This document shows positions 21,579 to 32,329 of a stretch of DNA of 64,000 nt, one piece after another (positions within the stretch are counted from its first letter, which is position 1; each line of letters opens with the position of its first letter). The stretch covers positions 61,054,982-61,118,981 of the forward strand of contig NC_133771.1 in the NCBI RefSeq assembly GCF_003597395.2. Reading direction: 5' to 3'. The DNA is from Chelonoidis abingdonii (lineage: Eukaryota > Chordata > Testudines > Testudinidae). A program made the position numbers and the translations under genes. Below the pieces are notes generated by a model. It made no database searches. It was not told the origin of the DNA and saw only the letters and a program-made list of their open reading frames with translations.

Positions 21579-22809
21579 GTGACGATTTCCTCCCAGGGTG
21601 CCATCTGGAACTGGGGTACCACTGAGCCCCCTTGACCCACCAGCCCTGGCTCCCTTTACACTGTATTGCTGTGACCAGCCTGCCAAGACTTCTCCCAGGC
21701 TCCAGCCTGCACTTTTACCAGCACACATACAGGAAGGGACACATCCAGCTGCAGTTACATATAGACGCTGTGATCAACTCTGCATGGGGAGGCTTCAGCT
21801 AAGGAACTTCTCAACTACTCAGGCATGCACCTCCCTCTGGAAAACCCAGAATTATACCATCTGGAGTTGCACAGGGAAGTGTACAGTGTAAGCTCATGAA
21901 ATTCATCCACTCCCTCTATGTGGAGAGGAATACATAACAGCTTTCTGCCCTGAGTTATGACTCCCACACACTGGTTTCAGATAAAGCAAAAACAAGTTTA
22001 TTAACTACAAAAGATAAATTTTAAGAGATTATAAGGGATAACAAACAGATCAAAACAGATTACCTAGTAAATAAACAAAACATACAAACTAAGCTTAATA
22101 TACTAAACAGATTGGATATGAGTAGCAGATCCTCACTCTAAGTGATGATACCAGCAGGCTGCAGATTCTTAAGAGGCAAGGTGCACTAATTTACAACTTA
22201 AAATCCTCAGGTGCTCCACTGACAGGCTAAAAATTCCTTTAGCCTGGGTCCAGCACTTCCCCCAATTCAGTCTCTGTTGCTTGAGTGTTTCCAACAGTCT
22301 CTCTCCTGCCTTATATAGCTTTTGCATATGACAGGAACCCTTTGTTTCAACGCTTGGTTCCCACACTAGTCAGTGGAAAAACACTGACATCCCAAGATGT
22401 AGTCCAGCACCAAGTGACCATGTCACATGTCCCTGTAGTGTCACAGTGGCCATAACTTGGAGGCTGTCTGTAGCATCCTCAGGAAGACTCCCCACGTCCA
22501 GGAAGATATGCTTCTTCTAAGGCCAATTGTTTTCCTAATAACTCATTAACCTGAATGGACGCTTCCCAGCCAGCCATCTAGACTGAGAGTCTTTTGCCTA
22601 GATGTAAACTCATTTGTAATACAGATATATAGTAAATAGTTCTAACTTCAGATACAAAAATGATATATGCATACAAATAGGATGATCATATTCAGTAAAT
22701 CATAACCTTTCCAATATCTCACATGACCTATCTTGCATAAAATACATCAGAATTATGCCATAATCATATCATAATAATTTCTCTATGAAGAATATGGGGT
22801 GAAGTGTCA
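21579..22809 (-). mobile_element. Endogenous retroviral-type LTR, minus strand
   Basis: On the minus strand it starts TGACACTTCACCCCATATTC and ends ...GAAATCGTCACA, giving TG...CA termini that are short inverted repeats of each other (TGACAC/GTCACA). A TATATAAGG box lies on the same strand near 22308-22318. The 1231-bp length suits a vertebrate retroviral LTR. No internal genes are attached on either side, so it is probably a solo LTR. The flanks (ACTAG left, TAAGT right) are not a clear duplication, which leaves the edges uncertain by a few bases. Confidence 0.65.
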
Positions 22810-25006
22810 TAAGTGGAATAATGATAAACCCTAAAAGAAACTGAATGTTAAACACACCATTGTGATGGAACTCAGCCTGATGGTGTGGCATAAACATATG
22901 ACTAAAGAAACCCAACAGGTTTTAAGTCTACAGATTTTGCATGGCCTGGATTTATATGGAAGGAACGCTTCATATGACAGTGTTTCCTAAACTTTGTGAT
23001 TGGTTGCTATGTTTCTTGAAATTCTATAAAATGGTCCTACATGTACAACACAACAAGCTCCTCTCATGTGCTGCAACTGTATGGAGCTTTTAACTCACCA
23101 TAGACAGGTTTGTTTTCTCTCTGGGTGCCTTCTCAGACCAAGTGCACATTCCCTTACCTGCCAGCTGACAGTGGGAGATACCTTGTTTTCTGTTTACACT
23201 AAGTAATCCAATACATTCTCTCTCTCCAACTTTCTTGTTTGTCAGAAACCATGTCTGTAAATCTTTCCCCACCCTGCCTTTCATCTTTTCTCACCAGTGC
23301 AAGGGCTTTTGTATTTATCTGTCAATTTCTTCACTGATGAAACTTGAACAGGTTGGAAGAATGAGAGATACTATCAGATGACCCCTTGAAATGAATTTCA
23401 GCTGCTTCAAAAGCTCATGGGTTTCTGACAAACTGTGATCAAGTGTTCATGACACTCAGCTTCAAGGATCTCTTTTTGTATGAACCTGCTGGAAACTAGG
23501 GAATGGTAACTATCTGGCTTTGTGATTCCACTGAATGGTGATTCAGCAGATGTGAAGTAGCAATAAACAGCATAAATCAAAATTAAATTTCATTAGACAG
23601 ACTGCTTTTTTAGGGCTTGCTCAGAATCATGAGGGAGAAACAACCTCCCCACCAATATCCTCCCCCTTTTTTTACAGCAGCCCTCTTTATAAGTCTGATT
23701 CCAGAGCATCTGTACAAAGGAAGGAGAAAATGAAGATGGAGTAAACCCCTTATGTACGGGAGACGAGTAGTGTTCCTGCATCACTTTCATTAAAGTGAGA
23801 TTCTGGAAATCATTACTGAAGCCAGGAGTCACATTAGTGTCAGCAGGATGATTTGTGAGTAATGATTTCTGGGATCAGGCCCAAACTATTCGGGAAGGAG
23901 AGAAGGGCGACTGCAAAATCAGTTGAAGCCATGAAAAGCAACAGGTTTCTGAGGAATTCTCATTCTATAAGTGGGATACTGAAGTGTCAAAAAGCCAACT
24001 TAGGGGCTCTGTGGCCCACTCCCTGTGTTCCTTGGTACTGGAAACACTCCTGGGGAAAAGAGAATAAGGCAGAGCTGCCTCTGCCCTTTGCTATCCTCAG
24101 CTGCCATAACGATCCCTGTGGGCAACTGGGCATAAATATTGAATCAATCACCAGAAACGTACAAAACTGGTATAAAGCCTCTTTTGCTCCTCTCCCAAGC
24201 ACTCAAGTGGAGCAAAGAATAGTCTTACGGCATTCCAGTGAGGTCAAAATTAGGCCAAATATATTTGCTCATCTCTACAAGACAGCGCTAAAGTTTATCA
24301 CCATCTTTGTGCTGCGTTTCTGCGTGGCAGCAACCTACATTGTGGTATATACTTGTTTACTCAGTTATTCTATATATGATTTAAAAACTATTATTCAATC
24401 ATTTGAATTTCAATGAATAGCAGAATTTGGTGGGAATATTCTCTTGCAAAACTGGCCTGTGGAAGATCTTCCTCTACCTTACTTGCTATTCCCAACAGCT
24501 TTTCTTCACTAGATAGATAATATTTTGTAAATAATAGAAAGAGTAGTTACAATATTTGTAATAGATTTTTAAACAACAATAGTGTGTGGAAAGAAAATGC
24601 ATATACATGTAAATAAAATATACTGCAATGTATGTTTTAAAAAGTATTGTTTATTTTCTATAAACTATTCCTAATATACTGTAACTAAAATACATAAAAA
24701 AATCCCCACACTGAGTCCTTTCTTGAAACATCAGAAAGACAAACAAATAAGACATTCACTAGTGAAACTTATTTGACCAAAGCGGAGATCAAGGGGACAA
24801 GAGAAACTGGGTGTGTAGAATTCAGCCTTTATCACAGATTACTGTGATGTGGTGCAAAGTGAGCAGACAGCATGTTATTTGCCAGATATGGAAGGAATGA
24901 GAAGCAAATAAATAGTATTAGTTAGACAGATGAATAAAGGGGAGCATAATTGTGTTTAACTTGTCCCAAATGAGCTGAAAGGACCTTGTTAAGCCAGAGC
25001 TCATAT
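22810..25006. other. No element recognised; holds the longest non-repeat ORF
   Basis: AT-rich sequence without repeat ends. The plus-strand frame at 23862-24416 is described separately. TATAAAA at about 23026 is not near any identifiable start. Confidence 0.3.
23862..24416 (+). other. 184-codon open frame, unknown, probably non-coding
   Basis: The longest open frame outside identified repeats. It begins MISGIRPKLFGKERRATAK, is basic at first, has cysteine pairs in the middle (KCQKANLG, SCHNDPCGQ), and near its end a hydrophobic stretch (FITIFVLRFCVAATYIVVY at about residues 144-162) that could span a membrane. I recognise no family. For 64 kb of AT-rich DNA read in six frames, one frame of this size is near chance expectation. 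No Kozak context, splice site or codon-use argument supports it. Confidence 0.12.
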
Positions 25007-25273
25007 GCTAGAGCCAGGGCTGGTTCTAGGTACTAGCCCAGCAAGCAGCTGCTTGTGGCAGCAAATGGTGAGGGGTGGTACGTCTGAGTCTTCGGCGGCA
25101 ATTCGGCAGCAGGTCCCTCACTGCCTCTCAGAGCAAAGGACCAACCACCGAATTGCCATCAAAGACTGAAGCAGCAGCGGTAGAGCTGCAGATCACAATC
25201 ACAGCTTTCCCCCCGCCCCCTTCTTTTTGCTGCTTGGGGCTGCAAAAACCCTGGAGCTGGCCCTGGCTAGAGC
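25007..25273. mobile_element. hAT MITE with perfect 8-bp target duplication
   Basis: The element is 25015-25265 (251 bp). It starts CAGGGCTGGTTCTAGG and ends CTGGAGCTGGCCCTG, and is flanked by GCTAGAGC at 25007-25014 and again at 25266-25273, an exact 8-bp target site duplication. CAG...CTG termini and 8-bp duplications define hAT elements. A second family member is at 46271-46484. The interior has no transposase. Confidence 0.95.
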
Positions 25274-25754
25274 CCTGTGAAAGTAATAGGGGTGGGAACT
25301 CTCCCTAAGAGTCCCTGGTCTGGTTTAACCTGTTCCTCCCTACTGTTCAAAGACAGGGCTAAATAGGCTTTATTAGGAGCCTTCTGTTATTTTAAGTGCT
25401 CAGTCACAGCTTAAATCATTTGTGATGGGACTGTGTTTCTGCCCAGTCTGCTAAGAGTTAAAAATCACTCAGAGCTGAACTCACCCGGTAGACCCTTCAC
25501 CTGGAACTCACCTGGTACAACCTCCTTAGAATTTTCTAAATGACTCCTATTCCTCTACTGTGTTCCTATCACCCTTCCTGTCTCTCTGTTTCAGATTTTT
25601 CTTTTTCACTCTAACTGCTTCACTGCTGTTGAAATTAGGTCTCTTATTTTTGTGCCTAAATAGCTGCTGAATTCTCTTGAAAATCTTACTCTTATTCTCG
25701 TTATGCATCAGGTCTCCACATGTAAATGGGGCTAATGATACTTTGTCATTCCTT
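25274..25754. other. No feature recognised
   Basis: No repeat boundary, RNA gene or coding signal noticed. Confidence 0.4.
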
Positions 25755-25920
25755 CTTTGTCTGTTTAGGCCTTATGCCCTTTGAGGGCGGGTATGTCTCT
25801 TACTATGAATGTACACTGTGTCTAGCACAAGAGTGCCCTAGTCATAGATGCCACACTAAGCAGTACTGTAAGAGAAATAAGTACTGCGACTATTTATTAT
25901 TATAAATAATAATTAATATT
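25755..25920 (+). mobile_element. Ancient amniote SINE fragment
   Basis: Ordered landmarks: GCCCTTTGAGGGCGGGTATG, TCTCTTACTATGAATGTACA, GTGTCTAGCACAAGAGTGCC, then an ATAATAATTAATA tail after CTATTTATTATTATAAATAA. This matches the widespread 'aagctctttgaggcagggactgtct ... tgtacagcgcctagcacaatgggg ... aataataa' repeat of amniotes. Family name not assigned here. About 20% or more diverged by eye. Confidence 0.7.
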
Positions 25921-26878
25921 TTTTGCCTTGGTCCAGTTGTCTTGTCAGGTAACTTCTTTAATATATTTATTGCACATTATATGAAAAACTCTGGCTGTAA
26001 ACTTTATTTAATCCTTTTAGATTTTAGGCCCTACTTTTTTAGCTCTTTTTACTGGCTCTTAATCACTAGCCAAAAATCTGCACCAAACCCTGTGCCATTG
26101 TCTTTGTTATGGAATTTATTTTCTAATTATTGCCTGTAATTCATCTGAGCCTGGAGCTTTCATCATCTTTTAGTAATTCTGATAATCTCATTTTCTGTTC
26201 TCAAACAATGATAAAAGCCATTTAACATGCCATTTTTTACTTCTTGGAAATGAATTCCAGTCTTTTTGGGACATTATGCATTTCTCTGCTGAATCAATTA
26301 GGCAAAGGAACAATTTAAGTCTCAAGTAATATCAATATTGTGTAGGAAGTATTACACAATGAACCTTCTCATTCTGCATCATTAATAATTTATATTCATG
26401 CCTGGTATGTGTGTTACCAGCTCCATCTGCATACAATAGATTTTCCTTAGCACCCCATAGTTTCCTCTCTCTCTGCTTTTATGTTATTCCATTTGATTTT
26501 AACTAGCATACCCTGGATCTTATCCATAATCGCCTCTTTCTGACTCTTCACATTGGAAATGAAGAAGGGCCCAAATCCAGCAATCTGTTCAATGGGGTGG
26601 AGTCCTGTGCCTTCACAGAGACTGCAGTGTGCATCACCCCATATGGGCACTGGAATCCACCCTGATGCTAGCACTTGCCAGGGTTCCAGAGAAAGAAGAC
26701 AATTTAATTAAAAAAACAGGAAACAAAAGAAAGAACCTTGAAAATATCTAAATGTAAATATTTCTCCTAATGTATTTACTGTAAAGTAATGCTGCTAGGT
26801 AAACCCAGCCACTAAAGTAGCCTATCCTGCACCCACTGATACCAATAGGCCCAAAAGTGGACCCAAAGGAACTCATTT
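25921..26878. other. No feature recognised
   Basis: AT-rich. The minus-strand 75-codon frame at 26447-26674 has no recognisable motif. Confidence 0.4.
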
Positions 26879-27649
26879 TGTGACAGATATGGTCTATCAA
26901 AGATATTGCGGGAAGTTGCCCTACTGTATTAACTGTATGACTGGTTTATGTATCACTGGGGGCTAGGGACTGCATGCACTCCAAGGAGGGATGGTTACCA
27001 CAGCTCCTCCAGGAAGTGAAAGCAGTAGAGGATGATTAAAGCAAATCACTCAGGTTGTAAGACTTCCAGAAACGTACCACCTCCTGGGATGGCTCATATA
27101 TTCTGATTAAAACTGGATTCTCTGGAGACCAGAAGATATAGAAAGGATTTTTTGATGAACAATCTGAGCTTTGCCCTGGTTCTTGACCTAAAGTCTCACA
27201 TGAACCTGTAACCTGAGGAAAAACCCAGTTGGGGGTTTGAAGGACTAACAATTGTTAGAGTTGGGAGTGACCTCTGATCAGCTTTTTTGCATGTGTGTAG
27301 GTTGTCTAATTGTTTTTATGTGCTTTCTCTATAATGCATTTTCCTTAAGAATAAATATGCTTGCTTGAAAGGAGCTGTGTGGATACCTTTAATTTCCGGA
27401 AATACACTGCTCACACCCTCAGAGAGAAAGCAAAGCACAGAAACTCGACTTTTAAGCAGACTGGCTTGCTGGGGATATCACAGTGTAGATCAGAATGCTG
27501 TTCAGCCTTAAAGCCCCTGGTCAGAAGGGAGTGAGATGCTGGTTTCCACCCAAGAGAATTGACAGCTGGAAGCAAGAAATCTTTAAGTGGGTGCCCTCAA
27601 AGGACCACAGAGTGAGAAATACAGGCACAGTTACCCTTAAACTGTAACG
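26879..27649 (+). mobile_element. Putative solo LTR, plus strand
   Basis: Begins TGTGACAGATATGGTC and ends CTTAAACTGTAACG, so the ends are imperfect inverted repeats (TGTGACAG/CTGTAACG). A polyadenylation signal AATAAA (in AAGAATAAATATGC, near 27350) sits about two-thirds along, where an LTR R region would end. I recall this sequence as a turtle LTR. CTCATT occurs near both edges (26872-26877 and 27653-27658), which may be a trace of a target duplication but does not abut the termini exactly. Confidence 0.6.
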
Positions 27650-28217
27650 TTGCTCATTCCATAATGTAGTATTTCCCATTTCCCATTTAACTCTTGCAGC
27701 ACTCCGGTGAGGAACCTGAATGCAAATTAGTTTTTTACATTTCCTTTCAGACTTTTTTATTTAGATGCTTATTGCATTCTGCATCCTATCTCCTCAAATC
27801 AATTGACACTTCTTCATTTGAAATTCTAAACACTGCTTTTCCCATGTCTCTTTCAGGCATCTCCAAAATCACATAAGATTATCAGACAAAAGGAGAAATG
27901 AAGTTTGTGAAATAGAATATTTGTTTATCTCAAGTCAAACAGTAAAGTGCAATGGTGACATCAGTGCTTGGCATGAACATGCCTCTTAATCAGGAAAGCA
28001 GCATGACTTTTCCTTTTTGTATGATGATAATGTCCCCAAGGCTTTATTTTTTAATTTCAAAGTCCCAGTTGCTGGCTTCTTAGTTTCAGAGATGTAGCCA
28101 AGCTAAAAAAAAAAAAGTTTTAAGCCATTAGGATTGTCCTTAAAAATAACCACTCAATGAACGGTCCATCGTACAGTGTCCCATTGTACATATTAATAGT
28201 GAATGATTGCTTACAAT
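27650..28217. other. No feature recognised
   Basis: A run of 12 A residues near 28105 is the only simple-sequence feature. Confidence 0.4.
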
Positions 28218-28686
28218 TAGGCTTGGAAGAATTCATTTTTTTGTAATTTTGATTAATAATACGAGTTTATTTTTAAGCATTTTTTTCAGTTTGTATGGAT
28301 TTAAATTTTCACAGATGTGGGATATCAGGGGAGTGTCAGAATTATTTAATGATTGTAGATGCTGGGATTCATAAAGTTAAAGCTTTCTGAACTATCAAAA
28401 CACAAATTGGCAACATCACCTGTCAAAATATACCAAGTCAATATTCTTAAATCAACAAATCAGACCTGTTCTTCTATTCATTCACAACTCCATTTGTAAC
28501 AAGCCTGATTAAAAAGTCCAAATCACTGTATTTTGACTGTAATAAGTTCTCAATTTTTTTTCTCTTACATTGCTATTTGTAAATTTTTATTTTTATCAGT
28601 GGAAATATATTTGTCGGTTTGTGTGTGTGTGGTGAAATTGATGTTTACCAACATTTACCAAGGAAAATCTAGTCCTTCCAAGCCTA
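28218..28686. mobile_element. MITE with 12-bp perfect ends, TA-flanked
   Basis: Begins TAGGCTTGGAAG and ends CTTCCAAGCCTA, an exact 12-bp inverted repeat with TA at each outer edge. TA at both edges is what Tc1/mariner insertion leaves. The 469-bp interior is AT-rich (long T runs and GTGTGTGTG near 28620) and non-coding. Confidence 0.8.
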
Positions 28687-31600
28687 CTTAAAATATAGAT
28701 AGCCATACAGCATATTATGGTATATATGGTACCAGATTTTCATGGATTTTGAACCAGAGGATTTATTGTGCTAGAAAGTAATTCATGACAAGAACTCATA
28801 ACTTAAAATCAGAAGGCATGGTCCCTGCACCAAAGACTGTACATTCTATACAAAACAAAGAAAACAGCAAGAGAGAGAAACAGCAATAGCTAGCTTGGTG
28901 CTGAGTTGAACTCACTTCTCCTGATTGGATTTTGTTACTCCATCTTCCTCACTCCTGCTCTGACTTGCTTTTGTCTCATTCACCTGTTATGTCCTTTCTA
29001 GTAAATTGTTAGCCCCTAAGGAAAGAGACTGGGATATATAAGTGGCCATATTTTCAATGGGCACATTCCCATAGGTTGGCAGAATAACAACCCATCAATT
29101 ATGTTTGGCGATTTGACCTTTTTATATTTTGGCATATGGGGAGATGCATAGGAAAAAGTCACATTGCATTTTTTTCATTATTATGATGACTATGGGGGTC
29201 CTTTTGTTGCATGTACCTTGAGATGGTCCAGGTATATTTTATTCCTGTACTCTTCCAGTTCTTTGGTCTATAGCAGACAGGGGTGTCGAAATATCTGGAG
29301 CCACTCCTGATAGTAGATGTGTACAGCAACTTCTCTTGTGCTTTGTATCCCTAGAAAATACCCTCACTTTTCAGTGTTGAATTATATTTTGTAGGTATTT
29401 TTGGCACAACACAATTCCTGTACTACCTCTACCCTTTGTGTATTTTGTATAATCTACACACACACACCAAAGAACACAAAAGTGCAGAGAAAATGAAGAA
29501 TATTTATACCATCTTGCTGAAGGTACGATTTAGCTCAGTGGAGCTAAGGCTGATATTAAAGAGTACAGGTTCAGAATCATGATTAGCAAATTGTCTTCCA
29601 ATTAATTACCAAGTATGCAAAATAGCACTCATGTTTCACAGGTGAGAAAATCGATGCTCATATGGAAAGACCATGTGACAGTCATGCTCAGAGGATCCCA
29701 GAAACAGTGGGATTTTAGAAGAGAAAAATTTTGTACTGGGAACAGTTGTGGGTTTCTCTTTGTTAAGGATATTTTGACATGATAGATAACCAATAAGTAG
29801 GCAGTGTTACATCATAAAAAAATCTCAGAATTTATGGTCACTTTATGTGCAGCCAGAATGCCTGGCCACATACATATATTAACTGTTCCATTATAAATTA
29901 ATTTTATAGCTTCCTTGTGTTAAAATTGTTTCTTTTAAGCTGCAAACAACACTTGAAATATCCCCATTTGGCAGAGACATAGACTTTAATTTCTGTTAAA
30001 AGCTCCCTTGTGCATGTGACCAAGTTTTGTAGGATATTTTGCACTTAACTAGAGCCATGCTAAAGAGAAATTGTGAATTAAGAGTATTTCCTAACACAAG
30101 AGGCTGACAGGCATATCTATTGTTGTATCAGTCTACTATGCTTTTCTGTGGACAATAACAATATGTTAGAATTACATTAGTAGAGTGGAAATATAGGATT
30201 TTTTAAGCATTAAAGAAGTGAGGAAGGTCAGGAGGAGGTAATACCTCTGGTTTAATGAAAAATGATAGTCATATTCACTTTGGGGAGATAAATTATTGGA
30301 ATACCCTAGTTAATGGAAAAATATGTGGCAAACTGATGTAGCCATCCAGCACCTGAACTCCAAAGAAGGATCTTTCACAACAGTATACACAAATGTCTAT
30401 GCTTAATTTGATTACGAAGATACAGCTAAGTATACTTTCCACCCTAACCCATGGCCTTTGTTAAATAGTCTACCATTTCTGAAATGTTTGGGCTAAATAA
30501 TGCTCCATCCCTTCTCCCTCCCCCACAAAATAACTCACCATGTTTTGGTTTCAATTGCAATAAAGGAATGAGCTACTTAACTGGGGTACTTAATTATTTT
30601 ATAGGATAAACACATCAGCTCTGGAGAGTGACTAGAAAGAGGAAAATAACTGATAGTAACTCTAAAAGAGGAAAAACGGACAAAAATAAAATAAGAACTC
30701 TATATGATTTTTGGAGAACAAACATCTGAATTTGTCGGTTAGCCCTCCACAAGTGGAAAATAAACAGTAACACCGAGAACAAATCAAGTGTAGAAACAAT
30801 GACTCTGTGTTCATGAAAATACAAATTGTGTTAACTGAAAGAACGAAAATATATTTGTAAGCAGATTAGTCTCTAAAGAGAACTTTTTTCAAAAATTTCC
30901 ATTACGTGTAAGTGGCTCTTGAAGATGGCTGCTTTCTGCTGTGCTGTTGCTGACAGTGACATAAGTATATATAATAATGTGTGAATGAAATGTACAATGC
31001 CTGCTGACACATAATAGATAGTATAAGAGCACTGTGTAGTCTTCTAGGAAAGCATGGTGTTGAAATCCAGATGATATATAAAATGAAAAGTGAAGTTGCA
31101 TATCTGGAGTATTTTAGGGGTAGATGGCATAAGTCGCATTAAGATAGTGTTATGGCATTTTGAGTTCAAGACTGTGATAATGAGGTGATTGTTGTTATCT
31201 GGCGAAGGATTTCCCTGTGTTTTTTTCTGGTTTATCACTCAGTTGTCAAAATCTCATATGTATTCCTTCCCCAACATTTCTAAATTCTTCAGAATCATGT
31301 TACAAATCTCGTTAAAATATAATTTGTAAACTATCTATGGTATAAATGTGAACTGTAGTACACAATGGGGTGTGTGATTATAACATGAACAAGCCTGATT
31401 TCAAGTGAGTTGCCAGGCATTTAGTTGAAAGATGAATAGCCTCCAGCACCCAAGAATCTTGTAAGCTCAATAACATTCTATCTGTATGACCCACAGTACA
31501 AGAGATGAACCAAACTTAAGCTTGGGTCCCAACACTTCCAAATGTCATGGCTGTCCCTATATGCATAATAGGCAAAACCAAAACTCTAAATATAGATGTG

Positions 31601-32329
31601 TATAATGGGCTAAACCAAAATTCTAGCTACCGACACTGACATTTTGGGAATGTTCACTACACGTCCTGGATTTGGATCCAAATCCTGCGGCATGAGTTCA
31701 GCTCTCTGATGGAGACTATATATTGTCGTGATTGCAAGTATCAACTTTTGGCAATTGGAATTTATGTTGGTATGGTTCCATAATTACACAGATCAGATTG
31801 CCTCCCACAAACCAAGACACTTTATAATAAAAAATACTGGTGAAATTGAGTGTTTATGTCTTGTGACTCAAAGTTTAATCAGCAAATTGAAATCATGTGA
31901 AAATATTTATTTAGAAAAGAGACTTGCCCCTGGAAACCTTCCTTCTGGGTGAATGATTTACATATTCTTCTGTGTATCCTTGCAATGAATTGGAGTTTGA
32001 CACAAACCACTTAATGATTATTGATTACAAACCTTTATTAGCTAAGGCAGGCTCCAGAGGTCCCATGAAGAGTTACTTAATTGGATATTTCCCTCCATTG
32101 CATGCCATAGAGCAAGCAACTGGGCTTGGTGAAATGTGACTGGGAATTATATAAGAAGGGAAACAGCTGCAAGGTATATTACCCTGTCACATAGCAACTG
32201 GGGCAGGTCTCTGTGGCAATGCCTCCACATATATTAATTAAAATAGACAAGTGCCTGGTCACAGTATTTCTGGATTATTGCCACAGTCCACCCCACTGTC
32301 ACAGAATAGTGCAGGGAAAGCCAACAGAG
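28687..32329. other. Long AT-rich stretch, mostly unassigned
   Basis: Weak traces of old SINE-like DNA: CATGGTCCCTGCACCAAAGA near 28818 and TTGTTAGCCCCTAAGGAAAG near 29007, both resembling the 'gtccctgccccaaagag' and 'ttgtaagccccttagggcag' parts of amniote SINEs. A short CA repeat lies at 29457-29468. No credible exon seen. Confidence 0.3.
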
